DNA of 49,337 bases, from the NCBI GenBank assembly GCA_004282875.1, contig SHLT01000007.1, positions 1 through 49,337 on the forward strand. The letters run 5' to 3'. This document shows, in pieces, positions 39,690 through 48,159 of the stretch. The notes beneath the pieces are model-generated. The model searched no databases and was not told the origin of the DNA. It saw only the letters and a list, made by a program, of their open reading frames with translations. The position numbers and the translations under genes were made by a program. The stretch is from Chromatiales bacterium. Its GTDB lineage: Bacteria; Pseudomonadota; Gammaproteobacteria; Steroidobacterales; Woeseiaceae. The first letter of the stretch is position 1. Every line of letters begins with the position of its first letter.

Positions 39690-40508
39690 ATGCAAGATTT
39701 GGAACAGATCATCGAAGCGGCCTTCGACAACCGCGCACAGGGTTTCGAGGACCGGCCGCGAGTCGAGGCGGCCGTGCAGGAGGCCATCGCTTTACTCGAC
39801 TCGGGCGAGGCGCGGGTAGCCGAGAAAAAAGACGGCGACTGGGACGTCAATCAATGGCTCAAAAAGGCCGTACTACTGAGCTTCGGGTTGACCGAAAACA
39901 AGGTCATTGAAAGCGGCCACAGCCGCTTCTACGACAAGGTCCCGATGAAGTACGCCCAGTACAGCGAGGAGCAGTTTCGTAAGGATGGCGTGCGCGTGGT
40001 TCCCGATGCGATCGTGCGCAAAGGCGCCTACGTGGCGCCTGATGTTGTCCTGATGCCGAGTTACGTCAATATCGGTGCGTACGTCGACAGCAGCACCATG
40101 GTGGATACCTGGGCGACTGTCGGCAGCTGCGCCCAGATTGGTAAAAACGTGCACCTGTCCGGTGGCGTCGGCATCGGCGGCGTCCTCGAGCCTATCCAGG
40201 CAGGCCCGACGATCATCGAGGACGACTGCTTTATCGGCGCTCGTTCCGAGGTCGTCGAAGGCGTCATCGTCGAGGAAGGGTCGGTTATTTCGATGGGCGT
40301 CTATCTCGGGCAGAGCACTCGAATCTATAATCGCCTGACGGAAGAAATCACCTACGGCCGCATTCCCGCGGGGTCCGTCGTGGTGCCTGGCAACCTGCCC
40401 TCCGCCGACGGCAAATACTCCTTGTACTGTGCCGTCATCGTCAAGCGGGTTGACGCCAAGACCCGCGCGAAAACGGGCCTGAACGACCTGCTCCGAAACC
40501 TGGACTGA
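39690..40508 (+). CDS. dapD: Tetrahydrodipicolinate N-succinyltransferase
   Basis: Succinylates tetrahydrodipicolinate in the succinylase branch of lysine and diaminopimelate synthesis. The N-terminal helical domain ([15 protein letters not shown]) precedes [14 protein letters not shown] and a left-handed beta-helix with [57 protein letters not shown] near residues 110-168, the substrate site. Length 272 is typical. dapE, the partner two steps later, lies 5 kb downstream beyond the pst genes. Confidence 0.97.
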   Translation: MQDLEQIIEAAFDNRAQGFEDRPRVEAAVQEAIALLDSGEARVAEKKDGDWDVNQWLKKAVLLSFGLTENKVIESGHSRFYDKVPMKYAQYSEEQFRKDGVRVVPDAIVRKGAYVAPDVVLMPSYVNIGAYVDSSTMVDTWATVGSCAQIGKNVHLSGGVGIGGVLEPIQAGPTIIEDDCFIGARSEVVEGVIVEEGSVISMGVYLGQSTRIYNRLTEEITYGRIPAGSVVVPGNLPSADGKYSLYCAVIVKRVDAKTRAKTGLNDLLRNLD

Positions 40509-40512
40509 CACT

Positions 40513-40869
40513 ATGCTCACGGTATATGGCATAAAGAGCTGCGACACCTGCCGAAAAGCACGCAAGTTTCTCGCCGAGAACGACATTGAGTTTCGATTTC
40601 ACGACGTCCGTGATGACGGCCTCGATATCCAGATGCTGGAACGCTGGGCCGCCCGGATCGAATGGGAAAAGCTGCTGAACCGGCAGAGCCTGACCTGGCG
40701 GAAGATACCCGAGGCCGACAAGGAAGACGTGACGAAAGACCGCGCCTTTGCGCTGATGCTGGATCAGCCAACCCTCGTCAAGCGCCCCGTGCTGGAGTCA
40801 GAGCGGTTCATGGCCGTCGGCTTTTCAGAAAAACGCTTTGGTGACTACTGGGCAAAAGCCCACAGCTGA
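40513..40869 (+). CDS. ArsC/Spx-family protein (YffB type)
   Basis: A thioredoxin-fold protein of the arsenate reductase/Spx family, YffB subgroup. The N-terminal VYGIKSCDTCRKARKFLAENDIEFRFHDVR holds a CxxC motif (SCDTC). LTWRKIPEADK near residue 60 and QPTLVKRPVLE near 84-94 are typical. YffB binds glutathione-like thiols in some species, but its physiological role is unknown. In E. coli yffB precedes dapE; here dapD-yffB is followed by the inverted pst operon. It starts 4 nt after dapD and ends flush against the convergent pstB stop. Confidence 0.88.
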   Translation: MLTVYGIKSCDTCRKARKFLAENDIEFRFHDVRDDGLDIQMLERWAARIEWEKLLNRQSLTWRKIPEADKEDVTKDRAFALMLDQPTLVKRPVLESERFMAVGFSEKRFGDYWAKAHS

Positions 40870-41787
40870 TTAGCCAATCCTGCCCGTGATGTAGTCCTCG
40901 GTCAGCTTATGCTGGGGATTGGTGAAAATACGGTCAGTCTCGTCCACTTCGACCAGCAACCCGAGATGGAAATACGCGACGCGTCTTGAGACGCGAGCGG
41001 CTTGCTGCATCGAATGCGTGACGATGACGATGGCGTAGTCCTCGCATAGCTCGTCCATGAGATCTTCGATACGCGCCGTGGCGATGGGATCGAGTGCCGA
41101 ACAGGGCTCGTCCATCAGGATCACCTCGGGATTCACTGCAATCGTACGGGCTATGCACAGGCGCTGCTGCTGTCCTCCCGACAGACTGGTCCCCGGCTCG
41201 TCGAGCCGGTCCTTGACCTCGTTGATCAGGCCGGCTCGTTCGAGGCTCGTATGCACGATATTGTCGAGCTCCGCTCGATCCGCCGCGAGGCCATGAATGC
41301 GCGGACCGTAGGCGACATTGTCGTAGATACTCTTGGGAAACGGGTTTGGCTTCTGGAACACCATGCCGACACGCGCACGCAGCGCCACCGGGTCCTGTTC
41401 CTTGCGGTAGATATCCTTACCATCGAGCGTGATATTCCCGGTCACACGGGCCGTCTCGATCGTGTCATTCATGCGATTCAGACATCTCAGGAAGGTCGAC
41501 TTGCCGCAACCTGACGGACCGATCAACGCGATGACCTCCTTCTTGCCAATCTCGAGCGATACGTTCTGAATCGCATGGTTGTCCCCGTAGTAAACGTTGA
41601 CGTCCTCGGCGACCATGAACGGATTCTCGCACTTCGTGTTACCCACCGTTACGCCGCCGAGCTCTGTCACGCGCCCAGGTACCTCGTGAAGTACCGCAGC
41701 CTCGACCACCGGCTCAGCCTGGCGCTCAGGCGCCGCTGGCGGCGCTGGCTTATCTGTACTTGTTTCAGTCATTGCCATCATTCTCAT
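40870..41787 (-). CDS. pstB: Phosphate ABC transporter ATP-binding protein PstB
   Basis: The ATPase of the high-affinity phosphate importer. Walker [20 protein letters not shown], signature [16 protein letters not shown] and Walker [17 protein letters not shown] are all intact; the C terminus is [13 protein letters not shown] as in E. coli. An N-terminal extension of about 45-55 residues, Ala/Pro/Glu-rich, precedes the usual start ([18 protein letters not shown]). I use the ATG at 41787 (AGG 7 nt upstream); a TTG at 41808 is also open. It is the last gene of pstSCAB. Confidence 0.96.
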   Translation of the reverse strand: MRMMAMTETSTDKPAPPAAPERQAEPVVEAAVLHEVPGRVTELGGVTVGNTKCENPFMVAEDVNVYYGDNHAIQNVSLEIGKKEVIALIGPSGCGKSTFLRCLNRMNDTIETARVTGNITLDGKDIYRKEQDPVALRARVGMVFQKPNPFPKSIYDNVAYGPRIHGLAADRAELDNIVHTSLERAGLINEVKDRLDEPGTSLSGGQQQRLCIARTIAVNPEVILMDEPCSALDPIATARIEDLMDELCEDYAIVIVTHSMQQAARVSRRVAYFHLGLLVEVDETDRIFTNPQHKLTEDYITGRIG

Positions 41788-41817
41788 ACAGGTACCTAAA
41801 TAGCACAATCGCTACCT

Positions 41818-43101
41818 TTACCATTTGCGCTCCATCCGCTTCCGAAGAATTACAGCGGTCAGGTTCATAACCAGCAGAAAACCCAGAAGAACAATGATTG
41901 CGGCGGACGTTCGCTCAGCGAACGCTCGCTCCGGGCTGTCCGCCCATAGAAAAATCTGTACCGGCAAGGCCGTGGCCGGATCGGTCAGGCTGCCAGGAAC
42001 GTCCACGATAAACGCCACCATACCGATCATCAACAATGGCGCGGATTCGCCCAGCGCCCGGCTCATTCCGATAATGGCGCCCGTGAGCATTCCCGGCAAC
42101 GCAAGCGGGAGTACGTGGTGAAAGACCACCTGCGTCTGCGAAGCCCCAAGACCCAGCGCCGCCTCTCGAATCGACGGCGGCACTGCCTTGATCGCGGCGC
42201 GCGAGGCAATGATGATCACAGGTAACGTCAGCAGGGTCAGTACGAGCCCGCCGACCAGCGGCGCCGCGCGTGGCAAGGCCGCCCAGTTAATGAACACTGC
42301 CAGGCCGAGCAATCCGAATACAATCGACGGCACTGCCGCGAGGTTGTTGATGTTCACCTCGATCAGGTCCGACCAGCGATTGCGTGGCGCAAATTCCTCC
42401 AGGTAAATCGCCGCAGCAACACCAATTGGAAACGACAACGCCATGGTCACGAGCAGCATGTAAACCGAACCCATCACCGCACCCTTGATGCCGGCCAGCT
42501 CGGGTTCACGTGAATCACCGTTCGTAAACAGTGCCCTGTTGAACCGGCTTTCAAGGCGCCCTTGATCCTGCAGCTGCCGTACCCAGCCAATCTGCTTGTC
42601 GGACAGTGGTCGCAGCGCTTCTTCGATATTGGCGTCGATGTTGCCCTTGATGAGCATGTCGACATTGGACGAGGCCGGCACCCACAGGGACTGTGTCGTT
42701 CCCAGCAAGTCCGGGTTCTGCGCAATCAGATCGCGAAGCTGGTAAGCGGCGCCAACACTGACAATACGATAGAGTTCACGGCGGTCGCGACGACCCGACG
42801 CCTCCGGAATTTCCGCACGCAGCGCCGTCCGCACGAGTCCGTCGAAATCTGCGTACGCAAGGTCCAGTTCACCATCTGGCGCCAGCACGTCCTCACTCAG
42901 CTCGATATCGAGCTTGAGGAACGTCTGTTTGAACGCGGAGGTTCCTTCCGCAATCAGGCTTGCAAAGAACAGGCCGAGAAAAACAATACCGATCGCCGTC
43001 GCAACCATGCCCAACAGCTTGAAAGTAAATTCCTTGCGGCGGCGGCGCGGCAATCCGGCCTCTACTTTTTGCCGCGTCGTTCTGGTGTCTGAAGTAGCCA
43101 T
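41818..43101 (-). CDS. pstA: Phosphate ABC transporter permease PstA, long form
   Basis: A membrane subunit of the phosphate importer. The C-terminal half has five or six helices and the permease loop IREAALGLGASQTQVVFHHVLPLALPGMLTGAIIGMSRALGESAP (the EAA-type motif). An N-terminal cytoplasmic tail (RRRRKEFTFKLLG) and one helix precede a periplasmic insert of about 150 residues (DIELSEDVLAPDGELD through FTNGDSREPELAG), giving 427 residues against about 296 in E. coli. This matches the long PstA type with a DUF3333-like N-terminal domain. It follows pstC by 3 nt. Confidence 0.94.
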   Translation of the reverse strand: MATSDTRTTRQKVEAGLPRRRRKEFTFKLLGMVATAIGIVFLGLFFASLIAEGTSAFKQTFLKLDIELSEDVLAPDGELDLAYADFDGLVRTALRAEIPEASGRRDRRELYRIVSVGAAYQLRDLIAQNPDLLGTTQSLWVPASSNVDMLIKGNIDANIEEALRPLSDKQIGWVRQLQDQGRLESRFNRALFTNGDSREPELAGIKGAVMGSVYMLLVTMALSFPIGVAAAIYLEEFAPRNRWSDLIEVNINNLAAVPSIVFGLLGLAVFINWAALPRAAPLVGGLVLTLLTLPVIIIASRAAIKAVPPSIREAALGLGASQTQVVFHHVLPLALPGMLTGAIIGMSRALGESAPLLMIGMVAFIVDVPGSLTDPATALPVQIFLWADSPERAFAERTSAAIIVLLGFLLVMNLTAVILRKRMERKW

Positions 43102-43104
43102 GAT

Positions 43105-44493
43105 CTAGTCGTATTGCTCCCGGTACTTGCGCACCACGCTGAGACCAATGACATTCAGGATCAGCGTCACCACGAACAGCATGAGCCCGAGCGCAAACGC
43201 GGCAAGCGTCTTGGCGCTGTCAAACTCCTGGTCGCCAACGAGCAGCGTGACGATCTGCACGGTCACGGTCGTTACCGCCTCGAACGGATTTGCCGTCAGG
43301 TTAGCCGCGAGACCGGCCGCCATGACGACGATCATCGTCTCACCGATAGCTCGCGATACCGCAAGCAGGATGCCGCCGACGATGCCGGGCAGCGCGGCTG
43401 GAAGAATGACCTTGGTCATGGTCTCGGAGCGCGTGGACCCGAGCCCGAGCGCGCCGTCACGCATCGCGGTAGGCACGGCATTGATGGCGTCATCTGACAA
43501 GGACGAGACCAGCGGAATGATCATGATACCCATCACGATGCCGGCCGCCAGTGCGCTCTCGGACGCCACCTGGATGCCTGCGGACTCGCCTGCGCTGCGT
43601 ATCCATGGCGCGACGGTCAACGCGGCGAAAAATCCGTACACAACGGTCGGAATGCCTGCAAGAACTTCGAGCAGCGGTTTGGCGATACCACGGATACGGG
43701 CACTCGAATACTCGGCGAGATAAATCGCCGTCATGAGCCCCACCGGAACCGCCACGACCATCGCTATGCTGGTGATCAGCAATGTGCCTGTGAACAGGGG
43801 AACGGCGCCAAAGCTTCCGGAAGACCCGACCTGGTCTGCGCGAATCGCCGTCTGCGGGCTCCAGGTCAGGCCGAACAAGAACTCGGTCACCGGCACTTTC
43901 TGGAAGAAGCGGATGGCCTCAAACAGGACTGACAGCACGATGCCAATCGTCGTCAGGATTGCGATACTCGATGCAGCGATCAGGAACCAGCGGATCACTC
44001 GCTCGACACGATTTCGCGCACGCAGGTCCGGATGAATACGGCGCCAGGCCATGGCCCCGCCAAGCCCGGCCATGCCCAGCGCCAGGACGGCCAGGAACTG
44101 TCGGCTTTTCTCGATATAAGCGTTGAACATTGTGGCCGCGTCCTGCAATACGTCGTCGACGTCGACACTGACGACGTCGCCTGCAGCAAGGTTCTGGATG
44201 TTATTGATGAGAAGGTTGAGTTCGCCGGGCGGCAGGTTTCTGTACGCATCCGGTAAAGCGTTGACGACGAGTGCCACGATCACCCGCGGTTCGATCATCA
44301 CCCATACCAGGAGGAGCGCAAGCGCCGGAAGCACTGCCCAGATTGCAACGTAGTAGCCGTAGTAGCCCGGCAGCGAATGCAATGCGCTGCCATGACCATG
44401 CCCGCCGACAAGCGCAAGCGATCGCCTGCGCCCATAGAAGAACGCAGCTATCGACATGAAGCCGAGCATCAGAATGAGGGTAGTGCTTTGCAT
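43105..44493 (-). CDS. pstC: Phosphate ABC transporter permease PstC, long form
   Basis: The second membrane subunit of the importer. The C-terminal part has LLITSIAMVVAVPVGLMTAIYLAEYSS, LLEVLAGIPTVVYGFFAAL and the EAA-type loop MRDGALGLGSTRSETMTKVILPAALPGIVGGILLAVSRAIGET. The N-terminal 170 residues hold two extra membrane segments around a periplasmic domain (NALPDAYRNLPPGELNLL), making 462 residues against about 319 in E. coli. It pairs with the similarly long PstA. A hairpin separates it from pstS. Confidence 0.94.
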   Translation of the reverse strand: MQSTTLILMLGFMSIAAFFYGRRRSLALVGGHGHGSALHSLPGYYGYYVAIWAVLPALALLLVWVMIEPRVIVALVVNALPDAYRNLPPGELNLLINNIQNLAAGDVVSVDVDDVLQDAATMFNAYIEKSRQFLAVLALGMAGLGGAMAWRRIHPDLRARNRVERVIRWFLIAASSIAILTTIGIVLSVLFEAIRFFQKVPVTEFLFGLTWSPQTAIRADQVGSSGSFGAVPLFTGTLLITSIAMVVAVPVGLMTAIYLAEYSSARIRGIAKPLLEVLAGIPTVVYGFFAALTVAPWIRSAGESAGIQVASESALAAGIVMGIMIIPLVSSLSDDAINAVPTAMRDGALGLGSTRSETMTKVILPAALPGIVGGILLAVSRAIGETMIVVMAAGLAANLTANPFEAVTTVTVQIVTLLVGDQEFDSAKTLAAFALGLMLFVVTLILNVIGLSVVRKYREQYD

Positions 44494-44514
44494 CGTGTTG
44501 TTCTGGTAACGAAC

Positions 44515-44541
44515 GACGGCGACCCTCTTCGGATCGCCGCC
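44515..44541 (-). terminator. Strong hairpin between pstS and pstC
   Basis: On the minus strand an 11-bp stem (GGCGGCGATCC with GGGTCGCCGTC, two G-U pairs) closes a 5-nt loop in the 68-nt pstS-pstC gap. No T-run follows. It probably protects or partly ends the abundant pstS message, as intercistronic elements do in other binding-protein operons. Confidence 0.55.
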
Positions 44542-44561
44542 AGAATCGGGAGTTTAACGTC

Positions 44562-45626
44562 TTATTCTGCAGCCATTGACAGTGGCGTCAGGTCGCGAAC
44601 AGCTGTGGCAACCTGCTTACGCTCGGCGTCAGGCATCGGGATTAGTCCGCGATCCGACAAGTAGCCCTCCTCGCCCCAGGCCCTTTCACTTGTGAACTCG
44701 CGGAGAAAGCCTCGCAGTCCGGGAATGACATCGACGTGCGCTTTCTTCGCGTAAAAGTAAAGCGGACGTGATACCGGATATTCACCATCAGCGATGGCAT
44801 CGAAGGTCGGCTCTACACCATCGATGAGCGAGCCTTTGACTTTCTCCATGTTCTGGTCGAGAAAGCTGAAGCCAAAGATGCCGAATGCGTCGGGGTTCGC
44901 CTGCAGCTTTTGTACGATCAGGTTATCGTTCTCACCGGCTTCAACAAAGCGTCCATCTTCCCGAATCGTATGGCAGATAGCCTTGTAGCGGTTCTTGTCC
45001 GAACTCTTGAGCGCTGCAATCCACGGTGTCGCCTTGCAGCCGCCTTCCATCGCCAGTTCGACAAATGCGTCGCGCGTACCCGACGTTGGCGGCGGTCCGA
45101 GTACCTCGATCTTGATCGCGGGCAGGTCCGGATTGACATCGGCCCAGGTCTGGTAAGGGTTTTCGATCAATTCGCCCTCAGCCTTACCCGGCACTTCCTT
45201 GGCCAGTGCCAGGAAGATATCGGCACGACTGAGCGTCATGGTCTCGGCCTGGATCGCGTTAGCAAACACGATACCGTCGTAGCCGATCTTTACTTCGACG
45301 ATCTCTGTGACCCCGTTAGCTGCGCAGCTGTCGACTTCGGATTGTTTGATCGCGCGTGACGAATTTGCCACGTCCGGGTAGTCCACGCCGACACCGTCAC
45401 AGAACAGCTTCAGGCCGCCGCCGGACCCGGTCGATTCGACCTTCGGCGTCTTGAACTCGCTGCCTCGTCCGAAACGTTCGGCAACGACCGTGGCAAACGG
45501 ATAGACTGTCGACGAACCGACAATATAGACATAGTCACGACCGCTCTGTGCGAAGGCAGCAGACGACAGTGACAGGCCGATGGTCGCGATAGCCGCAAGG
45601 GATAGCGATTTGCGATGATTACTCAA
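44562..45626 (-). CDS. pstS: Periplasmic phosphate-binding protein PstS
   Basis: Captures phosphate for PstCAB. The best start is TTG at 45626: GGAG lies 7 nt upstream, and it opens a clean signal peptide (HRKSLSLAAIATIGLSLSSAAFAQ). Phosphate-contact motifs are GSSTVYPFATVVAERF near residue 38, STGSGGGLKLFCDG near 62, NSSRAIK near 84 and PPTSGTRDAF near 175. The frame is open to an ATG at 45707 but without signal-peptide sense. A PHO-box-like site lies 52 nt upstream. Confidence 0.94.
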   Translation of the reverse strand: MSNHRKSLSLAAIATIGLSLSSAAFAQSGRDYVYIVGSSTVYPFATVVAERFGRGSEFKTPKVESTGSGGGLKLFCDGVGVDYPDVANSSRAIKQSEVDSCAANGVTEIVEVKIGYDGIVFANAIQAETMTLSRADIFLALAKEVPGKAEGELIENPYQTWADVNPDLPAIKIEVLGPPPTSGTRDAFVELAMEGGCKATPWIAALKSSDKNRYKAICHTIREDGRFVEAGENDNLIVQKLQANPDAFGIFGFSFLDQNMEKVKGSLIDGVEPTFDAIADGEYPVSRPLYFYAKKAHVDVIPGLRGFLREFTSERAWGEEGYLSDRGLIPMPDAERKQVATAVRDLTPLSMAAE

Positions 45627-45661
45627 TTGAGTTCTCCGGAATGTAGGGAAATCATGCGCAA

Positions 45662-45695
45662 AGGATAGATGTCGAATGTTACCGAATTGTTGCAA
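45662..45695 (-). promoter_or_regulatory. Candidate PHO box and -10 for pstSCAB
   Basis: On the minus strand TTGCAAC-AATT-CGGTAAC (45695-45678) fits the PhoB pattern of two 7-mers with a 4-nt spacer, close to the CTGTnAC form. TATCCT (45667-45662) follows exactly 10 nt later, the usual place of the -10 in PhoB promoters. The half-sites are imperfect (4/6 and 5/6). Confidence 0.5.
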
Positions 45696-45784
45696 TTTCC
45701 GGGGCAAAACCCGGCCATGATACGAGCCGGTAGATGCCTGCTAATTATATGTTTTTCAATGTTTTATGAGCGTTTCTTAGAGCG

Positions 45785-46927
45785 ATGACCAACGAATTAT
45801 CCGAGCCCGCCATCGACCTTTTGTGCGACCTGATCAGGCGGCGTTCAATCACACCTGATGACGCAGGGTGCCAGGCGCTGCTTGCTTCCCGACTGGCACG
45901 GCTTGGCTTCGCCTGCGAGACACTCCAATTTAACGACGTCACCAACCTCTGGGCACGCCGCGGCGATGCGGCGCCGGTCTTGTGTTTTGCCGGGCATACC
46001 GATGTTGTCCCGCCCGGCGACGAGACGCAGTGGAGCACTGATCCATTTGAGCCGACCTTCAAGGACGGCTTGCTCTACGGCCGGGGCTCGGCCGACATGA
46101 AGAGCGGCCTCGCCGCAATGATCATCGCCATTGAAGAGTTCCTCGGAGCACACTCCGAATTTGCGGGCAGTATCGCCCTGTTAATCACGAGCGATGAGGA
46201 GGGTCGTGCCCGGGACGGCACGCTGAAAGTCATCGATGCGCTGTCAGCCCGTGATGAACATATCGACTGGTGCGTTCTCGGCGAGCCGTCGAGCCAGAAT
46301 GTACTGGGTGACATCGTCCGCATAGGGCGGCGCGGCTCGCTGAGTGGCATGCTCACGGTTAACGGCATCCAGGGACATGTGGCCTATCCCCATCTTGCGG
46401 ACAATCCGATCCGGCGTTTTGCGCCGGTTCTGGCTGAATTGCATGAAATCGTCTGGGATGATGGCAACGACTACTTCCCGCCCACGAGCTTCCAGGTGGT
46501 TGACGTTCGTGCCGGAATCGGCGCGCCCAACGTGACGCCGGCGGATCTGTCGGCACGCTTCAATTTCCGTTATTCCACCGAGTGGACGCACGAATCACTG
46601 CAGGAAAAGGTTCACGCCGTTTTCGACGCGCACGATATCGACTACGAACTCAATTGGCATTTGTCGGGCGAACCGTTCCTGACCCAGCCCGGAAAGCTCA
46701 TTAATGCCGTGCACCAGGCGGTGACGGAACTTACGGGCAATGCACCGGAATTATCGACGGGCGGCGGGACGTCGGACGGCCGCTTCATTTCACCAGCAGG
46801 GGTCGATGTGGTCGAACTGGGGCCTGTGAATGCATCGATTCACAAAATTGACGAGCACGTCAAAGTCGACGACGTCGTGGCGTTAACCGGCATGTACCGG
46901 CGCATTATGGAACTTATGCTGCTATAG
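45785..46927 (+). CDS. dapE: Succinyl-diaminopimelate desuccinylase
   Basis: Hydrolyses N-succinyl-diaminopimelate in lysine and peptidoglycan precursor synthesis; a dizinc M20 peptidase-fold enzyme. The zinc motif LCFAGHTDVVPPGDETQW is near residue 67, and YGRGSADMKSGLAAMI near 99. The catalytic Glu pair is in ITSDEEGRARDGT near 139. GEPSSQNVLGD and the dimerisation-domain VNGIQGHVAYPHLADNPI follow, and the last ligand is in the C-terminal GPVNASIHKIDEHV. Length 380 fits. It is convergent with dsbB. Confidence 0.96.
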   Translation: MTNELSEPAIDLLCDLIRRRSITPDDAGCQALLASRLARLGFACETLQFNDVTNLWARRGDAAPVLCFAGHTDVVPPGDETQWSTDPFEPTFKDGLLYGRGSADMKSGLAAMIIAIEEFLGAHSEFAGSIALLITSDEEGRARDGTLKVIDALSARDEHIDWCVLGEPSSQNVLGDIVRIGRRGSLSGMLTVNGIQGHVAYPHLADNPIRRFAPVLAELHEIVWDDGNDYFPPTSFQVVDVRAGIGAPNVTPADLSARFNFRYSTEWTHESLQEKVHAVFDAHDIDYELNWHLSGEPFLTQPGKLINAVHQAVTELTGNAPELSTGGGTSDGRFISPAGVDVVELGPVNASIHKIDEHVKVDDVVALTGMYRRIMELMLL

Positions 46928-46932
46928 GGCGC

Positions 46933-47424
46933 TCAGGCCTTCCGGAAATTGTTCCAGATGCCGGCAATCCCAAGGCCACCCAGACCGATGATCACCCAGG
47001 TTGGCATCGACAGTCCCAGCATTCTCCAGACGACGTCGGCGCATTCTCCCGAGCCCTTGAAGATCAGGCTGAGCGCATCGAACAACGCAAAGTTGTCCAT
47101 GATGTACTCGAACCCCGGGCCGCATGACGGGACTTCATCCTTGGGCATGTTCTGGAGCCGCACGTGCCAGGTTGCGACACCGACCCCGAACCCGGCGGTC
47201 AGCGTTACCAGCGCGCCGTACACCTTCGAACCCGCATTGCCCGGGTTATGCAGGAACGCAAGCAGGAACACGACGCCCAGCAGAATCGTCGCAATGCGCT
47301 GGAATACGCAAAGCGGACAGGGGTCGAGCAGCAGGAAGTACTGAGCGTACAGCGCGAAGCCCATCATGCCCGCGCAGGCAAGAAAGCCTGCAAGGTTCAG
47401 CAGGCGTCGATTCGGTAGTGTCAT
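46933..47424 (-). CDS. dsbB: Disulfide bond formation protein DsbB
   Basis: An inner-membrane protein that reoxidises DsbA and passes electrons to quinone. Four membrane helices are visible in 163 residues. The first periplasmic loop has the CxxC pair in LDPCPLCVFQRIA near residue 36, and the second has its Cys pair at SCGPGFEY (about 104) and GSGECADVVW (about 130). The FQRIA next to CxxC is part of the quinone site. It lies 3 nt after phoU, so it may be read from the same phosphate-controlled transcript. Confidence 0.94.
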   Translation of the reverse strand: MTLPNRRLLNLAGFLACAGMMGFALYAQYFLLLDPCPLCVFQRIATILLGVVFLLAFLHNPGNAGSKVYGALVTLTAGFGVGVATWHVRLQNMPKDEVPSCGPGFEYIMDNFALFDALSLIFKGSGECADVVWRMLGLSMPTWVIIGLGGLGIAGIWNNFRKA

Positions 47425-47427
47425 CTC

Positions 47428-48132
47428 TTATGAATCAGCTGTTTCGGGAATGGCAGTATGACGTACATCCCTGCCCTGCACCATATAGATAACGTACTCA
47501 CAGATGTTCTTGGCGTGGTCACCGATACGCTCCAGAGAGCGAGCACACCAGGTAACGTTCATCACGCGCTTGATTGAACGGGGGTCCTCCATCATGAACG
47601 TGATGCACTGGCGCTGAATGGCCTCGTACTCTTCGTCCACGCGTTCGTCTTCCCGAACAACCTCCCAGGCCTCCTCGACATCGAGCCGCGCGAATGCGTT
47701 CATGGCGTCCCGCACCATGTGGGCCACGTGATGACCCAGCGTCTTCAGTTCCCGGTACGAGTCCGACGGCCTGTCCATGGCCGCGAGTTTCGACGCGAGG
47801 AATCCGATTTTTTCCGCCTCGTCGCCAATCCGCTCAAGATCGGTGATCGTCTTGATAATCGCTACAATGAGCCTCAGGTCGCCCGCGGCAGGTGCGCGGG
47901 TCGCAAGAATGCGCCCGCATTCCTCATCGATATTGACTTCGAAGTTATTGACCTTGTAATCGTCTTCAGCGACTTTGAGTCCAAGCTCGCTGTCGCCGCT
48001 GACGATCGCCGTGATCGCCAGCGACAGCTGTGACTCGACCAGCCCACCCATGGCGAGAACGTGATTGCGCAGGTCCTCGATGTCCTTATTGAAACGTCGG
48101 GAAATATGATCGCCCAGGTCAGATGCTTCCAT
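47428..48132 (-). CDS. phoU: Phosphate signalling protein PhoU
   Basis: Couples the Pst transporter to the PhoR-PhoB two-component system and represses the Pho regulon when phosphate is plentiful. A 234-residue helical protein with two tandem three-helix bundles. Each repeat carries acidic/metal-binding motifs such as IDEECGRILATRAPAAGDLRLIVAIIKTITDLERIGDEAEKI near residues 47-88, and the second SLERIGDHAKNICEYVIYM near 199-217. Unlike in E. coli it is not the last gene of pstSCAB but follows a porin by 27 nt. Confidence 0.95.
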   Translation of the reverse strand: MEASDLGDHISRRFNKDIEDLRNHVLAMGGLVESQLSLAITAIVSGDSELGLKVAEDDYKVNNFEVNIDEECGRILATRAPAAGDLRLIVAIIKTITDLERIGDEAEKIGFLASKLAAMDRPSDSYRELKTLGHHVAHMVRDAMNAFARLDVEEAWEVVREDERVDEEYEAIQRQCITFMMEDPRSIKRVMNVTWCARSLERIGDHAKNICEYVIYMVQGRDVRHTAIPETADS

Positions 48133-48159
48133 GGTGGCACTCCAGCCGAAATCTTCAGA

